A stretch of DNA of 64,000 nt. Origin: an uncultured Oscillospiraceae bacterium (lineage in GTDB: Bacteria; Bacillota; Clostridia; Oscillospirales; Oscillospiraceae). Below the pieces are notes generated by a model, which worked only from the letters and a program-made list of their open reading frames with translations, was not told where the DNA came from and made no database searches. The translations under genes were made by a program, and so were the position numbers. This document shows, one piece after another, positions 34,809 through 42,604 of this stretch. Every line of letters starts with the position of its first letter. The first letter of the stretch is position 1. The stretch lies in assembly GCA_934591635.1 (NCBI GenBank), contig CAKTPI010000007.1, positions 1 to 64,000 of the forward strand. The letters run 5' to 3'.

Positions 34809-35299
34809 TGTCTGCTTATAGATGTTGCTATGCACAACCCCGTGATTTTTCCGCTCTCCGCAGTCGAATTGCGGAAAAATACACATACGAATATCAGTTC
34901 GCAGACACACTTGGAATGAACAAGCAGAAATTCTCAAAAAAGATGAGAAGTGTTGTCCCCTTCAATCCTCAAGAAATCCGCAGAATTTGCGAACTGCTCG
35001 ATATTTCTAGGGATGAGATTCCCCAGTATTTTCGTACCCCTCTGCTCCCAAAGGATGAACAGAAAGGGCTTCGGGCTGTCATTAAGGAAAAATACGGCAA
35101 TGCCGCTGCCCTAGCTCGTCATATCGGGATGCAAAAGAACGCACTCTGTCATCGATTAAACTTCCAAATTGATTTTCGTTACAGTGAACTTTCAACAATC
35201 GCTGATGCACTGGGTCTCAGCATGGGCGAACTGATTGAACTGCTGGAAATCGAAAGGAGGAAAATCCATGACACGCGGTCCGAGCGCACTTCATGTTGA
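34808..35299 (+). CDS. Double DUF739/Cro-like regulator
   Basis: 163 residues in two similar halves, each like the small DUF739 phage DNA-binding protein: RSRIAEKYTYEYQFADTLGMNKQKFSKKM...EIRRICELLDIS and RAVIKEKYGNAAALARHIGMQKNALCHRLN...ELSTIADALGLS. A tandem duplication within one chain. The ATG at 34808 overlaps the xis stop; an in-frame start at 34784 is less likely. Its 3' end overlaps the integrase start by 32 bases. Probably regulates int/xis or replication of the element. Confidence 0.7.
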   Translation: MSAYRCCYAQPRDFSALRSRIAEKYTYEYQFADTLGMNKQKFSKKMRSVVPFNPQEIRRICELLDISRDEIPQYFRTPLLPKDEQKGLRAVIKEKYGNAAALARHIGMQKNALCHRLNFQIDFRYSELSTIADALGLSMGELIELLEIERRKIHDTRSERTSC

Positions 35300-36791
35300 G
35301 ACCCTAAAGGTCGCAACAAGTTCCAAAAAAGCCAATTGGAAATATAGAATCCGCTACTATGATGAACGGGACGGTAAACGAAAGCAGATTTCCAAGAATG
35401 GCTTTTCCACAAAAGATGCAGCGTTTCGGGCTGGTGAATATGCTCTTCAAGATTTGAAAGATATGCTTCTTGTGGAAAATCCCGATGTTTTTAAGTTGAC
35501 TCTTTCAGAATTTGTTGATCAGGTTTGGCTGCCCCATATGAGCACAAATTGGAATGATGCCACCAAACTCAATCGTAAAAAGCTATTGAAATACATAACA
35601 AGCGAATTTGGTGGGATGAAATTGAAAACCATCACACCCGCAATGATTAAGGTCTTCTTTGATAAACTCTACCTTGTCTCTCCAATAGCCACCTCGTCAG
35701 TCAATAACATTCGTAGTACCTTCAGTCAAATCTTCATCTTCGCACAAGAACAGGGTTATGTGAGGCTTTCCCCACTCGCTTCCTATGACCCACCCAACCC
35801 CAATGAATTCCCCGCAATCTGCAACAAGGGTGGCCAAGTCAGAGATGTCGTCCCTGATTCCATTATGGATCAGATTTACACACGATTCCCGAAAGGAACA
35901 CCCGCCTACGTTCTCATTAAGATTTGTGAACATACTGGTATGCGCATTTCGGAAGCGGCTGCTCTTGCATTTGAAGATGTTGATTTTTCGGATAGAAAAA
36001 TTTATGTATCCCGCCAAATTAAGATAATTGGAATTTCTGAATCATTCAAACCATACGAGGCAGCACTAATTGAAAAGTACCCAGAACTTGCCTCCTGTAA
36101 ATATGTTACGCGAAACCCCAAATATAACTCAAAACGTGTGGTTGCTCTTTCTCAAGAACTCTATGACATTTTGATGGAGGCAAAACAAGAACAAGAAGAA
36201 AATGCCATGCTTCTTGGAAATGATTATACGAACTACTGGTATACAAGAGAATACGATCCCAAATTTTCCGAACGCACTTTTGAAACTTTCAATCGTAAGC
36301 GTGGCAAAGGTGGCTACTATGCCGCAGAGACCTTTGAAAATGGAATCATCAACACCTATGGAATTGGCTACCCTCTTCATTTCATCAACATTCGACCTGA
36401 CGGCACACTTTTGAGACCGACCTATTCAAACGACATTTGCGATGTGATTCAGGGGGGCAATGGTCGTCCAGTCATTTATGCGGACTTCAACTTTCATTCC
36501 CTACGGAATAGCTTCGCCAGCCGTCGCAGAGCCGATGGGATTCCAGAACATATCATTTCCGCTATGCTCGGGCACAAAAATGAAACAACGACCGAAAAAT
36601 ACATGCGGATTGACTACTCACAATTCGATAAATCCACACGTTCCTATCGTGGCATGACTTCCCAAGCGGCTGACAGCAGCACTTCTATTTCAGACAATTC
36701 CTCTCTCGAAGATTATCTGAAAACCCTAGATCGAGCAGGTCTAAAGGCTGCAATGGATTCTGTTTACGAGCATTTAATGGCATCAACCTGA
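35268..36791 (+). CDS. int: Tyrosine-type site-specific integrase
   Basis: 507 residues, on the long side for the family. Arm-binding N-terminus (WKYRIRYYDERDGKRKQISK), core-binding domain about 70-175, catalytic domain with Arg in HTGMRISEAAALAFEDV, HxxR in FHSLRNSFASRR, then MLGHKNETTTEKYMRIDYS with the nucleophile Tyr. It contains a longer insert in the catalytic domain (about 290-400). AAAGGAGG precedes the ATG. Placed next to attR, it catalyses integration into the 3' end of the GGGtGRT gene. Confidence 0.93.
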   Translation: MTRGPSALHVETLKVATSSKKANWKYRIRYYDERDGKRKQISKNGFSTKDAAFRAGEYALQDLKDMLLVENPDVFKLTLSEFVDQVWLPHMSTNWNDATKLNRKKLLKYITSEFGGMKLKTITPAMIKVFFDKLYLVSPIATSSVNNIRSTFSQIFIFAQEQGYVRLSPLASYDPPNPNEFPAICNKGGQVRDVVPDSIMDQIYTRFPKGTPAYVLIKICEHTGMRISEAAALAFEDVDFSDRKIYVSRQIKIIGISESFKPYEAALIEKYPELASCKYVTRNPKYNSKRVVALSQELYDILMEAKQEQEENAMLLGNDYTNYWYTREYDPKFSERTFETFNRKRGKGGYYAAETFENGIINTYGIGYPLHFINIRPDGTLLRPTYSNDICDVIQGGNGRPVIYADFNFHSLRNSFASRRRADGIPEHIISAMLGHKNETTTEKYMRIDYSQFDKSTRSYRGMTSQAADSSTSISDNSSLEDYLKTLDRAGLKAAMDSVYEHLMAST

Positions 36792-36840
36792 ATTCTTACA
36801 TGGCAAATTGCACAAACTTTTTCAAGAAATTTGTTAACGC

Positions 36841-36860
36841 TGGGGCTAAATTGGGGCCAA
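36841..36860. repeat. Right integrase arm-type repeat pair
   Basis: Exact direct copy of 20560-20579 (tandem TTGGGGCYAA units), 98 bases inside attR. Confidence 0.65.
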
Positions 36861-36872
36861 CTTCAAAGGGGG

Positions 36873-36905
36873 CAAAAAAATCCCCCTGTCCGAAAACAGG
36901 GGGAT
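36873..36905 (-). terminator. Element-supplied terminator for the GGGtGRT gene
   Basis: ATCCCCCTGT pairs with ACAGGGGGAT around TTTCGG; seven T follow on the minus strand. It lies about 55 bases beyond the GGGtGRT stop codon, inside the element. Confidence 0.8.
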
Positions 36906-36957
36906 AAGTTATCAAATATCAGGAAATACAGATATTCTTCAAACTATTTGGTTGATT

Positions 36958-36981
36958 TTAGCCCTTCAGAGCCTCTTCCAC
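36958..36981. repeat. Right attachment core (attR)
   Basis: 24 bp identical to 20363-20386; it is the last 24 bases of the GGGtGRT coding region including its TAA. Confidence 0.9.
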
Positions 36982-37959
36982 GGCCACAGCCACGGAAACG
37001 GTGGCGCCGACCATGGGATTGTTGCCCATGCCCAGGAAGCCCATCATTTCAACGTGAGCGGGGACGGAGGAGGAGCCGGCGAACTGAGCGTCGCTGTGCA
37101 TACGGCCCATGGTATCGGTCATGCCGTAGGAAGCGGGGCCAGCGGCCATGTTATCGGGGTGCAGGGTACGGCCCGTGCCGCCGCCGGAGGCCACGGAGAA
37201 GTACTTCTTGCCCTGCTCGATGCACTCCTTCTTGTAGGTGCCGGCGACAGGATGCTGGAAGCGGGTGGGGTTAGTGGAGTTACCGGTGATGGAGACATCC
37301 ACGCCCTCGTGGTGCATAATGGCAACACCCTCGCGGACATCGTCAGCACCAAAGCAGCGGACAGCGGCGCGCTCGCCATCGGAGTACTTGTACTCCTTGA
37401 CGATCTTCAGCTCGCCGGTGTAGTAATTGAACTGAGTCTGCACATAGGTAAAGCCATTGATCCGGGAAATGATCTGAGCAGCATCCTTGCCCAGGCCGTT
37501 CAGGATGACCCGCAGGGGCTCCTTACGGGCCTTGTTGGCAGAACGGGCGATACCGATAGCACCCTCGGCAGCGGCAAAGGACTCGTGGCCAGCCAGGAAG
37601 GCGAAGCACTTGGTCTCGTCCCGCAGCAGCATAGCGCCCAGGTTGCCATGGCCCAGGCCGACCTTCCGGTCCTCAGCCACGGAGCCATCGATACAGAAAG
37701 CCTGCAGGCCAATGCCGATGGCCTCAGCAGCCTCAGCAGCGGTCTTAACGCCCTTCTTCAGTGCAATTGCAGCGCCCACGGTGTAAGCCCAGCAAGCGTT
37801 CTCAAAGCAGATGGGCTGAATGCCCTTGACAATCTCATAAGGGTCGAAGCCCTTGGACTGGCACAGGGTGCGGCACTCCTCCACAGAGGTCAGGCCATAC
37901 TGTGCGAGGACACCATTGATCTTATCAATTCTTCTCTCGTAACTTTCAAACAAAGCCAT
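36958..37959 (-). CDS. GGGtGRT protein
   Basis: 333 residues with the defining motif VASGGGTGRTLHPD near residue 255 and the preceding HPVAGTYKKECIEQG block. Widespread in anaerobic Firmicutes, usually beside a NifU-like scaffold, as here. Function unknown; the pairing suggests iron-sulfur or metal handling. Strong GAGGAGGACACAACG site before the ATG. The last 8 codons are the attachment core of the mobile element, but the coding sequence is intact. Confidence 0.9.
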   Translation of the reverse strand: MALFESYERRIDKINGVLAQYGLTSVEECRTLCQSKGFDPYEIVKGIQPICFENACWAYTVGAAIALKKGVKTAAEAAEAIGIGLQAFCIDGSVAEDRKVGLGHGNLGAMLLRDETKCFAFLAGHESFAAAEGAIGIARSANKARKEPLRVILNGLGKDAAQIISRINGFTYVQTQFNYYTGELKIVKEYKYSDGERAAVRCFGADDVREGVAIMHHEGVDVSITGNSTNPTRFQHPVAGTYKKECIEQGKKYFSVASGGGTGRTLHPDNMAAGPASYGMTDTMGRMHSDAQFAGSSSVPAHVEMMGFLGMGNNPMVGATVSVAVAVEEALKG

Positions 37960-37974
37960 CGTTGTGTCCTCCTC

Positions 37975-38667
37975 TTATTCCTGGCGGGGGTCAATGTACT
38001 TGGGCGCGTTGTCGAAGCGGCCGTAGTGACCCATAGCCTTCTTGTAGGCGGTGTTGGCATCGTCGCCCTTCTTCATGAAGTCCATCATCTTGCCCAGGTT
38101 GACGAACTCGTAGCCGATGATCAGGTTGTCGGCATCCAGCGCAACGCGGGTAACATAGCCTTCGGCCATCTCCAGGTAGCGGGGGCCCTTGGACTTGGTG
38201 GCAAACATGGTGCCGACCTGGCTGCGCAGGCCCTTGCCCAGGTCTTCCAGGGAAGCGCCAACCACCAGGCCGCCCTCGGAGAACGCGGACTGGCTGCGGC
38301 CATAAACAATCTGCAGGAACAGCTCACGCATAGCGGTGTTGATCGCATCGCACACCAGGTCGGTGTTCAGAGCTTCCAGGATGGTCTTGCCGATGAGGAT
38401 CTCAGCGGCCATAGCGGCAGAGTGGGTCATGCCGGAGCAGCCGATGGTCTCTACCAGGGCCTCCTCGATGACGCCCTCTTTGATGTTCAGGGTCAGCTTG
38501 CAGGCGCCCTGCTGAGGAGCACACCAGCCGATACCATGGGTAAAACCGCTGATGTCCTTGATTTCCTTGGCCTGAACCCACTTACCCTCTTCGGGGATGG
38601 GAGCGGGGCCATGGTATGCGCCCTTAGCGACGGAGCACATATTCTGTACTTCTGCACTGTAAATCAT
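37975..38667 (-). CDS. NifU-like iron-sulfur cluster scaffold protein
   Basis: 230 residues with the IscU/NifU-type fold: Cys in GIGWCAPQQGACKLTL and ETIGCSGMTHSAAMAAE, and a helical C-terminal extension not found in simple IscU. Expected to hold a transient Fe-S cluster for delivery. The ATG at 38665-38667 follows AAAGGAAAATT; an upstream in-frame ATG at 38688 would put the ribosome site inside the gene. 15 bases before the GGGtGRT gene: one operon. Confidence 0.87.
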   Translation of the reverse strand: MIYSAEVQNMCSVAKGAYHGPAPIPEEGKWVQAKEIKDISGFTHGIGWCAPQQGACKLTLNIKEGVIEEALVETIGCSGMTHSAAMAAEILIGKTILEALNTDLVCDAINTAMRELFLQIVYGRSQSAFSEGGLVVGASLEDLGKGLRSQVGTMFATKSKGPRYLEMAEGYVTRVALDADNLIIGYEFVNLGKMMDFMKKGDDANTAYKKAMGHYGRFDNAPKYIDPRQE

Positions 38668-38876
38668 GGCAATTTTCCTTTCTTTCAAAAGGCGGTCTTC
38701 CGCCTTTGGATTAACTTTTCAGAAGCTGCGGCAAACCGGCATGAAAGCCCAATCCCCACAATTTCCGAGTATATTATACATTCAACGGCCCCAATTGTCA
38801 ATTATTCGTCTAAAACATTCCCAACAAAAAACGAGCTGTGAATCAAAAGACGGTTTGGCAATATCAGCACTCCGGC

Positions 38877-39527
38877 TCAGCCCCTGAGCTGCTGCACATA
38901 GGCAGCCTTGTCATCAGCGCGGAAGTAGGCAGAGCCGGTCACCAGGACTCCGGCACCGTTCTGGATGCATGTGGGTGCGGTGTTGCAGTCGATGCCGCCG
39001 TCCACCGAAAGAAGGCAAGCTGGGTTCACCTCATCCAGCACCCGCCGCAGCGCTGCGAGCTTGGGCATCATATCCTCCTTGAATTTCTGGCCGCCAAAGC
39101 CGGGCTGCACAGTCATAACCAAAATCAAATCGCACAGCGTCAGATAGGGGTATGCTTCCTCTGCCCGGGTGCCGGGCTTGAGGGAAATGCCTGCCTTGCA
39201 GCCCATGGAGCGAATGGTTTTCAGGGCCTCCATCGTGTTCTGCTGGGTATCGGCCTCAATGTGGACGGTCAGCCAGTCGGCGCCGGCGGCAACAAACCGT
39301 TCCACGTAGCGGATGGGCTTTTCAATCATCAGGTGCACGTCCAGCGTCATATCTGTCACGCCCCGGATGGCTTTCAGCGCCGGGAGGCCGAAGGAAAAAT
39401 TGGGAACAAAGGTGCCGTCCATCACATCAACGTGAATCCAATCAGCGCCGCTTTCCTCAATCCGGTGAATATCCCGCTCCAGATTAACGAAATCCGCAGC
39501 CAGGATGGAAGGTGATACTTTTGCCAT
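38877..39527 (-). CDS. rpe: Ribulose-phosphate 3-epimerase
   Basis: 216 residues, full length. Substrate and metal motifs intact: ILAADFVNLE, IHVDVMDGTFVPN, LDVHLMIEKP, MTVQPGFGGQKF and SVDGGI. Interconverts ribulose-5-phosphate and xylulose-5-phosphate in the pentose phosphate pathway. Single-gene position between two minus-strand genes. Confidence 0.95.
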   Translation of the reverse strand: MAKVSPSILAADFVNLERDIHRIEESGADWIHVDVMDGTFVPNFSFGLPALKAIRGVTDMTLDVHLMIEKPIRYVERFVAAGADWLTVHIEADTQQNTMEALKTIRSMGCKAGISLKPGTRAEEAYPYLTLCDLILVMTVQPGFGGQKFKEDMMPKLAALRRVLDEVNPACLLSVDGGIDCNTAPTCIQNGAGVLVTGSAYFRADDKAAYVQQLRG

Positions 39528-39587
39528 AGTCTTCCCTCTTCCGTTTTTTCTTAATCATATCACAGGGAACGTGCAAATGCAACAAAG

Positions 39588-40382
39588 CTATTTGGCGTAA
39601 ATGCGGCCCACAATTCTGCTGACAATCCTCTGTGGCAAAAGCCGGTTCAGCAGGACAGCCCCCTTGTAGGTGATGCCAATGGCGTAGCTCGGCTTCAGCC
39701 TGCGCTTCTGTGCAATCCGGACAATGGTCTTCGCCGCTGCCTCCGGGCGCATGCCGGTCTGCTCATCCCGTTCCATTACAGAAACAGAACGGGAAATGCG
39801 CCCGCCATAAGTGTCATCCCCAACAGGGGACTTTTCACGGCTTCCGGTAAAGCCGGTGGCAATATCCCCCGGCAGAATGGCAGTGACCTGAATGCCAAAG
39901 GGACGAACCTCCCCCTGCAGTGCGGCAGCATAGGCGCTGACCGCCGCCTTGGATACGGAATACCACGCCTGAAACGGGATCGGCACCACTGCGGCAACCG
40001 AACTGGTGCACAGAATTTTACCGCCATGCTGGCTCCGCATGATGGGCAGCACCGCCTTCACACAATTCACCATACCGAACAGGTTCACCTCCAGCAGACG
40101 TTTTGCGTCCCAGTTGTCAGTAAATTCCGCCGCGCCGGAGATACCAAAGCCTGCATTGCAGCACAGGATATCCACCCGGCCCTCCCGGTCTGCCACATGC
40201 CGGATTGCCTCCAGAACAGTCTGTTCCTGCGTCACGTCAGCGCTGATATGTACCACACCGTCCCGATGCTGCACATCCCGGCGGCTCAGTTCATAAACCG
40301 TACACCCGGCGGCCCGAAATGCTCTGGCCATGGCAAGACCGATGCCGCTGCTGCCGCCGGTTACAATTACTACCTGATTCAT
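39588..40382 (-). CDS. Short-chain dehydrogenase/reductase
   Basis: 264 residues. Classical SDR: cofactor motif TGGSSGIG near 8-15, NAG in CCNAGFGISG, catalytic Ser in TSSVAAV and YSVSK (Tyr-Lys). The C-terminus (KPSYAIGITYKGAVLLNRLL) resembles retinol-dehydrogenase-like oxidoreductases. Substrate unknown. ATG at 40380-40382 chosen from GGAAGGAAGAACC; a start 21 bases upstream is weaker. Confidence 0.88.
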   Translation of the reverse strand: MNQVVIVTGGSSGIGLAMARAFRAAGCTVYELSRRDVQHRDGVVHISADVTQEQTVLEAIRHVADREGRVDILCCNAGFGISGAAEFTDNWDAKRLLEVNLFGMVNCVKAVLPIMRSQHGGKILCTSSVAAVVPIPFQAWYSVSKAAVSAYAAALQGEVRPFGIQVTAILPGDIATGFTGSREKSPVGDDTYGGRISRSVSVMERDEQTGMRPEAAAKTIVRIAQKRRLKPSYAIGITYKGAVLLNRLLPQRIVSRIVGRIYAK

Positions 40383-40448
40383 GGTTCTTCCTTCCTTTTC
40401 CAAAGTTTAAAATAAAGGATGTACATGGTACCGCTTCACCGCCACGCC

Positions 40449-40484
40449 TTAAAAATGCGCCGGGATTTTCTCCCGGCGCATTTC
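40449..40484 (-). terminator. Terminator of the 40486 gene
   Basis: 13-bp stem AAATGCGCCGGGA/TCCCGGCGCATTT, then T-run on the minus strand. Confidence 0.85.
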
Positions 40485-40485
40485 G

Positions 40486-42495
40486 TTAGGATTTTACGGG
40501 GTTACTGCCACGGCTGGTCAAATCCAGCACCACATTGCTGTCAAAGTAGCTGGAGAACTGGCTGCTGTACCAAGCCAAGGCTTCACCGGTGACCATCAAG
40601 CGGGTCTGGCGGACAAAGGTAGTATTGACATCCACCCTGGGGGTGGTTCCGCTGTTCAGGAAGAACCGCAGGCCGCTGTTGTACAGCACATTGAAGGTTG
40701 TGCCAGTGTAGGCCTCGATATCACCACCTCTTGCAAACACGATCGTATCCACATCGCCAAGAACCGGGGTAATCTGGTTGGTCCAATTGGTGACCTCCGC
40801 CTGGATCTGCAGAGTGGTCATGGTACGGTAGTTTGCATTGCTGTAGGTATAGCTGGCAATGGTATAGCCCTTTTCCCGCAGGGCAGCAACCAACGTCTTG
40901 GCCTCTGCAACCTCGTTATCATAGAAGGACTGCCCGAAGCGGGAAACGTAAGAGGTATTGGTGCGGTAGCCGAACACGCCCTCTGTGCCGGAAACTGCAA
41001 GGATCGCGCGGGCTCCCTGATACACAAAGTCAGGATGCTCCTGAATGAAGCTCTCCAAAACAGGCACGAAATCATAGTTGCCTACCAAGCTCTGGCCGTT
41101 GGCATCCACATAGGCGGCCTTAATATCACCGTTATCATCCACCACCAGCTTATTGGCAAAGCCGTGGCCCTTGCCGTCCAGTGTCCCGTCCTTATCCGGG
41201 TCGACCATGTATTCGAAGTAGTTGACCATGGTTTCCGTGAGCATCACAGGCTTCTTCCCCTGGGGCAGGTAAATGGACTTCGCGCCGAAATTAGCATTGC
41301 CATCCAGACCCTTTGCGGTGTAGACAAAGCTATCGAAGTCCACCAGGACATAGTTGTTGGCATAAAGCTGATTGAGGATACGGGAGAATTCCTCCACCGA
41401 GACAAAATTCTTGTTGTAAGCACCGGCCAGATCTGCGCCGGACACATCCTTATTGCAGGCCCGCGAAGCATCCGCCATCAGCACGTGGAAAGACAGGTTG
41501 GGGATGGTGGATACATCCTTGATCTCTGTGAGCTGGCTTTGCTCGTTCACCAACTCGCCCCGTCTGGCCGTGACCTGCTGGGCAAACTTATCGTTGGTGC
41601 TGGAATAATTATTCAATAACTCAATGGCGCCGTCATAATCATAGCCAACCACCAGTGCTTCCGCCTGGGCCATCAGCTTCTTGAAGTCCGCCTCGGCGGC
41701 ATCAGCCGCACTGGCCTGCTGCTGGGCCTGCTGCTGGGCAACCGAATCCTGATTGTGCTTAATGGTAATGGCATTGGACACGGAACCCACAATAAAGCTG
41801 AGAATCAGGAACAAAGCGCAGCCCGCAATGATTACAGGCAAGTACACCTCTTTAAAAATGCGCTTCTGATCCCGCTTCTTCCGGCGGACATACTTGGGAT
41901 CCAGGGGATCCAGAACCTCACTGTCTTCCTTATAGCGCTTGACAGGCTCCATGTAAATATCCAAGAGCTTGGAGAAAGCACTCTTTTTGGCGGACCCGCT
42001 CTTCACCTTCTTGGGTGCCTTCGCCTTGGGAAGGTTCACCTTAGGCAGCTTGAATCCGCCCTTTTTCTTTTTGGCCGGAGCAGCAGGCTGCTCCTCATCC
42101 TCCTCGTAATACGCTTCGTCGCCGTCATAGGCATCCTCTTCCGGATACGCCGTGTCCGCATCCTGCGGCTCCTCCGGGTTTTGCCCATTCTCCTGGCCGT
42201 AAATCTGCACATCATCGTCCAGGTCGTCCGACTGATAATCGGAGTGCTGGGGGAAATCCGCTGCCAGATTCTCGTCCGCATCGTCTGCGGGATGAGCCTC
42301 TTCCCCTGCCGGAATCTGATCGAAATGGAACGCTCTGGTCGCATCAGCATCCTCCTGCGCAGGAGCCTCTGCGGGTGCATCCTCTTCTAGCATATCGGAA
42401 AAGTCAAAGTCGTCATCCTCTGACAGAAAATCTTTGGGATCGAAACCATATTCTTCTTCAAAATCGACATCAAGGTCGAAATCATTCTTATCCAT
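40486..42495 (-). CDS. Membrane-anchored NodB/deacetylase-like protein with acidic N-terminus
   Basis: 669 residues. 1-130 is a disordered acidic region; 130-190 is Lys/Pro-rich; one membrane helix at about 210-232 (VYLPVIIAGCALFLILSFIVG). The outer part has a Gln/Ala-rich stalk then a fold beginning SFHVLMADASRACN...EEFSRILNQLYANNYVLVDF, resembling a degenerate polysaccharide deacetylase without a visible TFDDG. Enzyme activity is doubtful. Start at 42495 is preferred: the TAGAAT -10 at 42532-42537 puts the RNA start near 42525, too close for the upstream ATG at 42516. Confidence 0.65.
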   Translation of the reverse strand: MDKNDFDLDVDFEEEYGFDPKDFLSEDDDFDFSDMLEEDAPAEAPAQEDADATRAFHFDQIPAGEEAHPADDADENLAADFPQHSDYQSDDLDDDVQIYGQENGQNPEEPQDADTAYPEEDAYDGDEAYYEEDEEQPAAPAKKKKGGFKLPKVNLPKAKAPKKVKSGSAKKSAFSKLLDIYMEPVKRYKEDSEVLDPLDPKYVRRKKRDQKRIFKEVYLPVIIAGCALFLILSFIVGSVSNAITIKHNQDSVAQQQAQQQASAADAAEADFKKLMAQAEALVVGYDYDGAIELLNNYSSTNDKFAQQVTARRGELVNEQSQLTEIKDVSTIPNLSFHVLMADASRACNKDVSGADLAGAYNKNFVSVEEFSRILNQLYANNYVLVDFDSFVYTAKGLDGNANFGAKSIYLPQGKKPVMLTETMVNYFEYMVDPDKDGTLDGKGHGFANKLVVDDNGDIKAAYVDANGQSLVGNYDFVPVLESFIQEHPDFVYQGARAILAVSGTEGVFGYRTNTSYVSRFGQSFYDNEVAEAKTLVAALREKGYTIASYTYSNANYRTMTTLQIQAEVTNWTNQITPVLGDVDTIVFARGGDIEAYTGTTFNVLYNSGLRFFLNSGTTPRVDVNTTFVRQTRLMVTGEALAWYSSQFSSYFDSNVVLDLTSRGSNPVKS

Positions 42496-42531
42496 CGCTG
42501 GCTCGCCTACCTTCATGGTAATCTCAAGGGT

Positions 42532-42560
42532 ATTCTATCATTGCCGTAAAAAAAAAGCAA
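42532..42560 (-). promoter_or_regulatory. Promoter of the 40486 gene
   Basis: Minus strand TTGCTT (42555-42560), 17-bp spacer, TAGAAT (42532-42537). Confidence 0.55.
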
Positions 42561-42604
42561 GTGGAATTGACATAAAACCTCAAATTTCGTCTGTTAAGAT
42601 TTAT

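Larger units (their letters stand above)
20363..36981. mobile_element. Integrated 16.6-kb element with replication, integration and type I R-M modules
   Basis: Bounded by 24-bp direct repeats (attL 20363-20386, attR 36958-36981) at the 3' end of a conserved gene, with a tyrosine integrase adjacent to attR, an excisionase-like gene, arm-type repeats inside both ends, a putative Rep with iteron-like repeats, a CHC2/Toprim-DnaB replication pair and a complete type I restriction-modification operon. Base composition is lower in G+C than the flanks. No relaxase, coupling protein, capsid, portal, terminase or holin was recognised, so it is neither a complete ICE nor a complete prophage. A phage satellite or a mobilisable island is the best reading. 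Confidence 0.88.

Noticed and set aside
20363-36981. Complete prophage or ICE
   Set aside because: No terminase, portal, capsid, tail, lysis, relaxase or coupling protein could be recognised in any frame.
36952-38841. 629-codon open frame antisense to the GGGtGRT and NifU-like genes
   Set aside because: Spans two well-supported genes on the other strand; low-complexity residue content.
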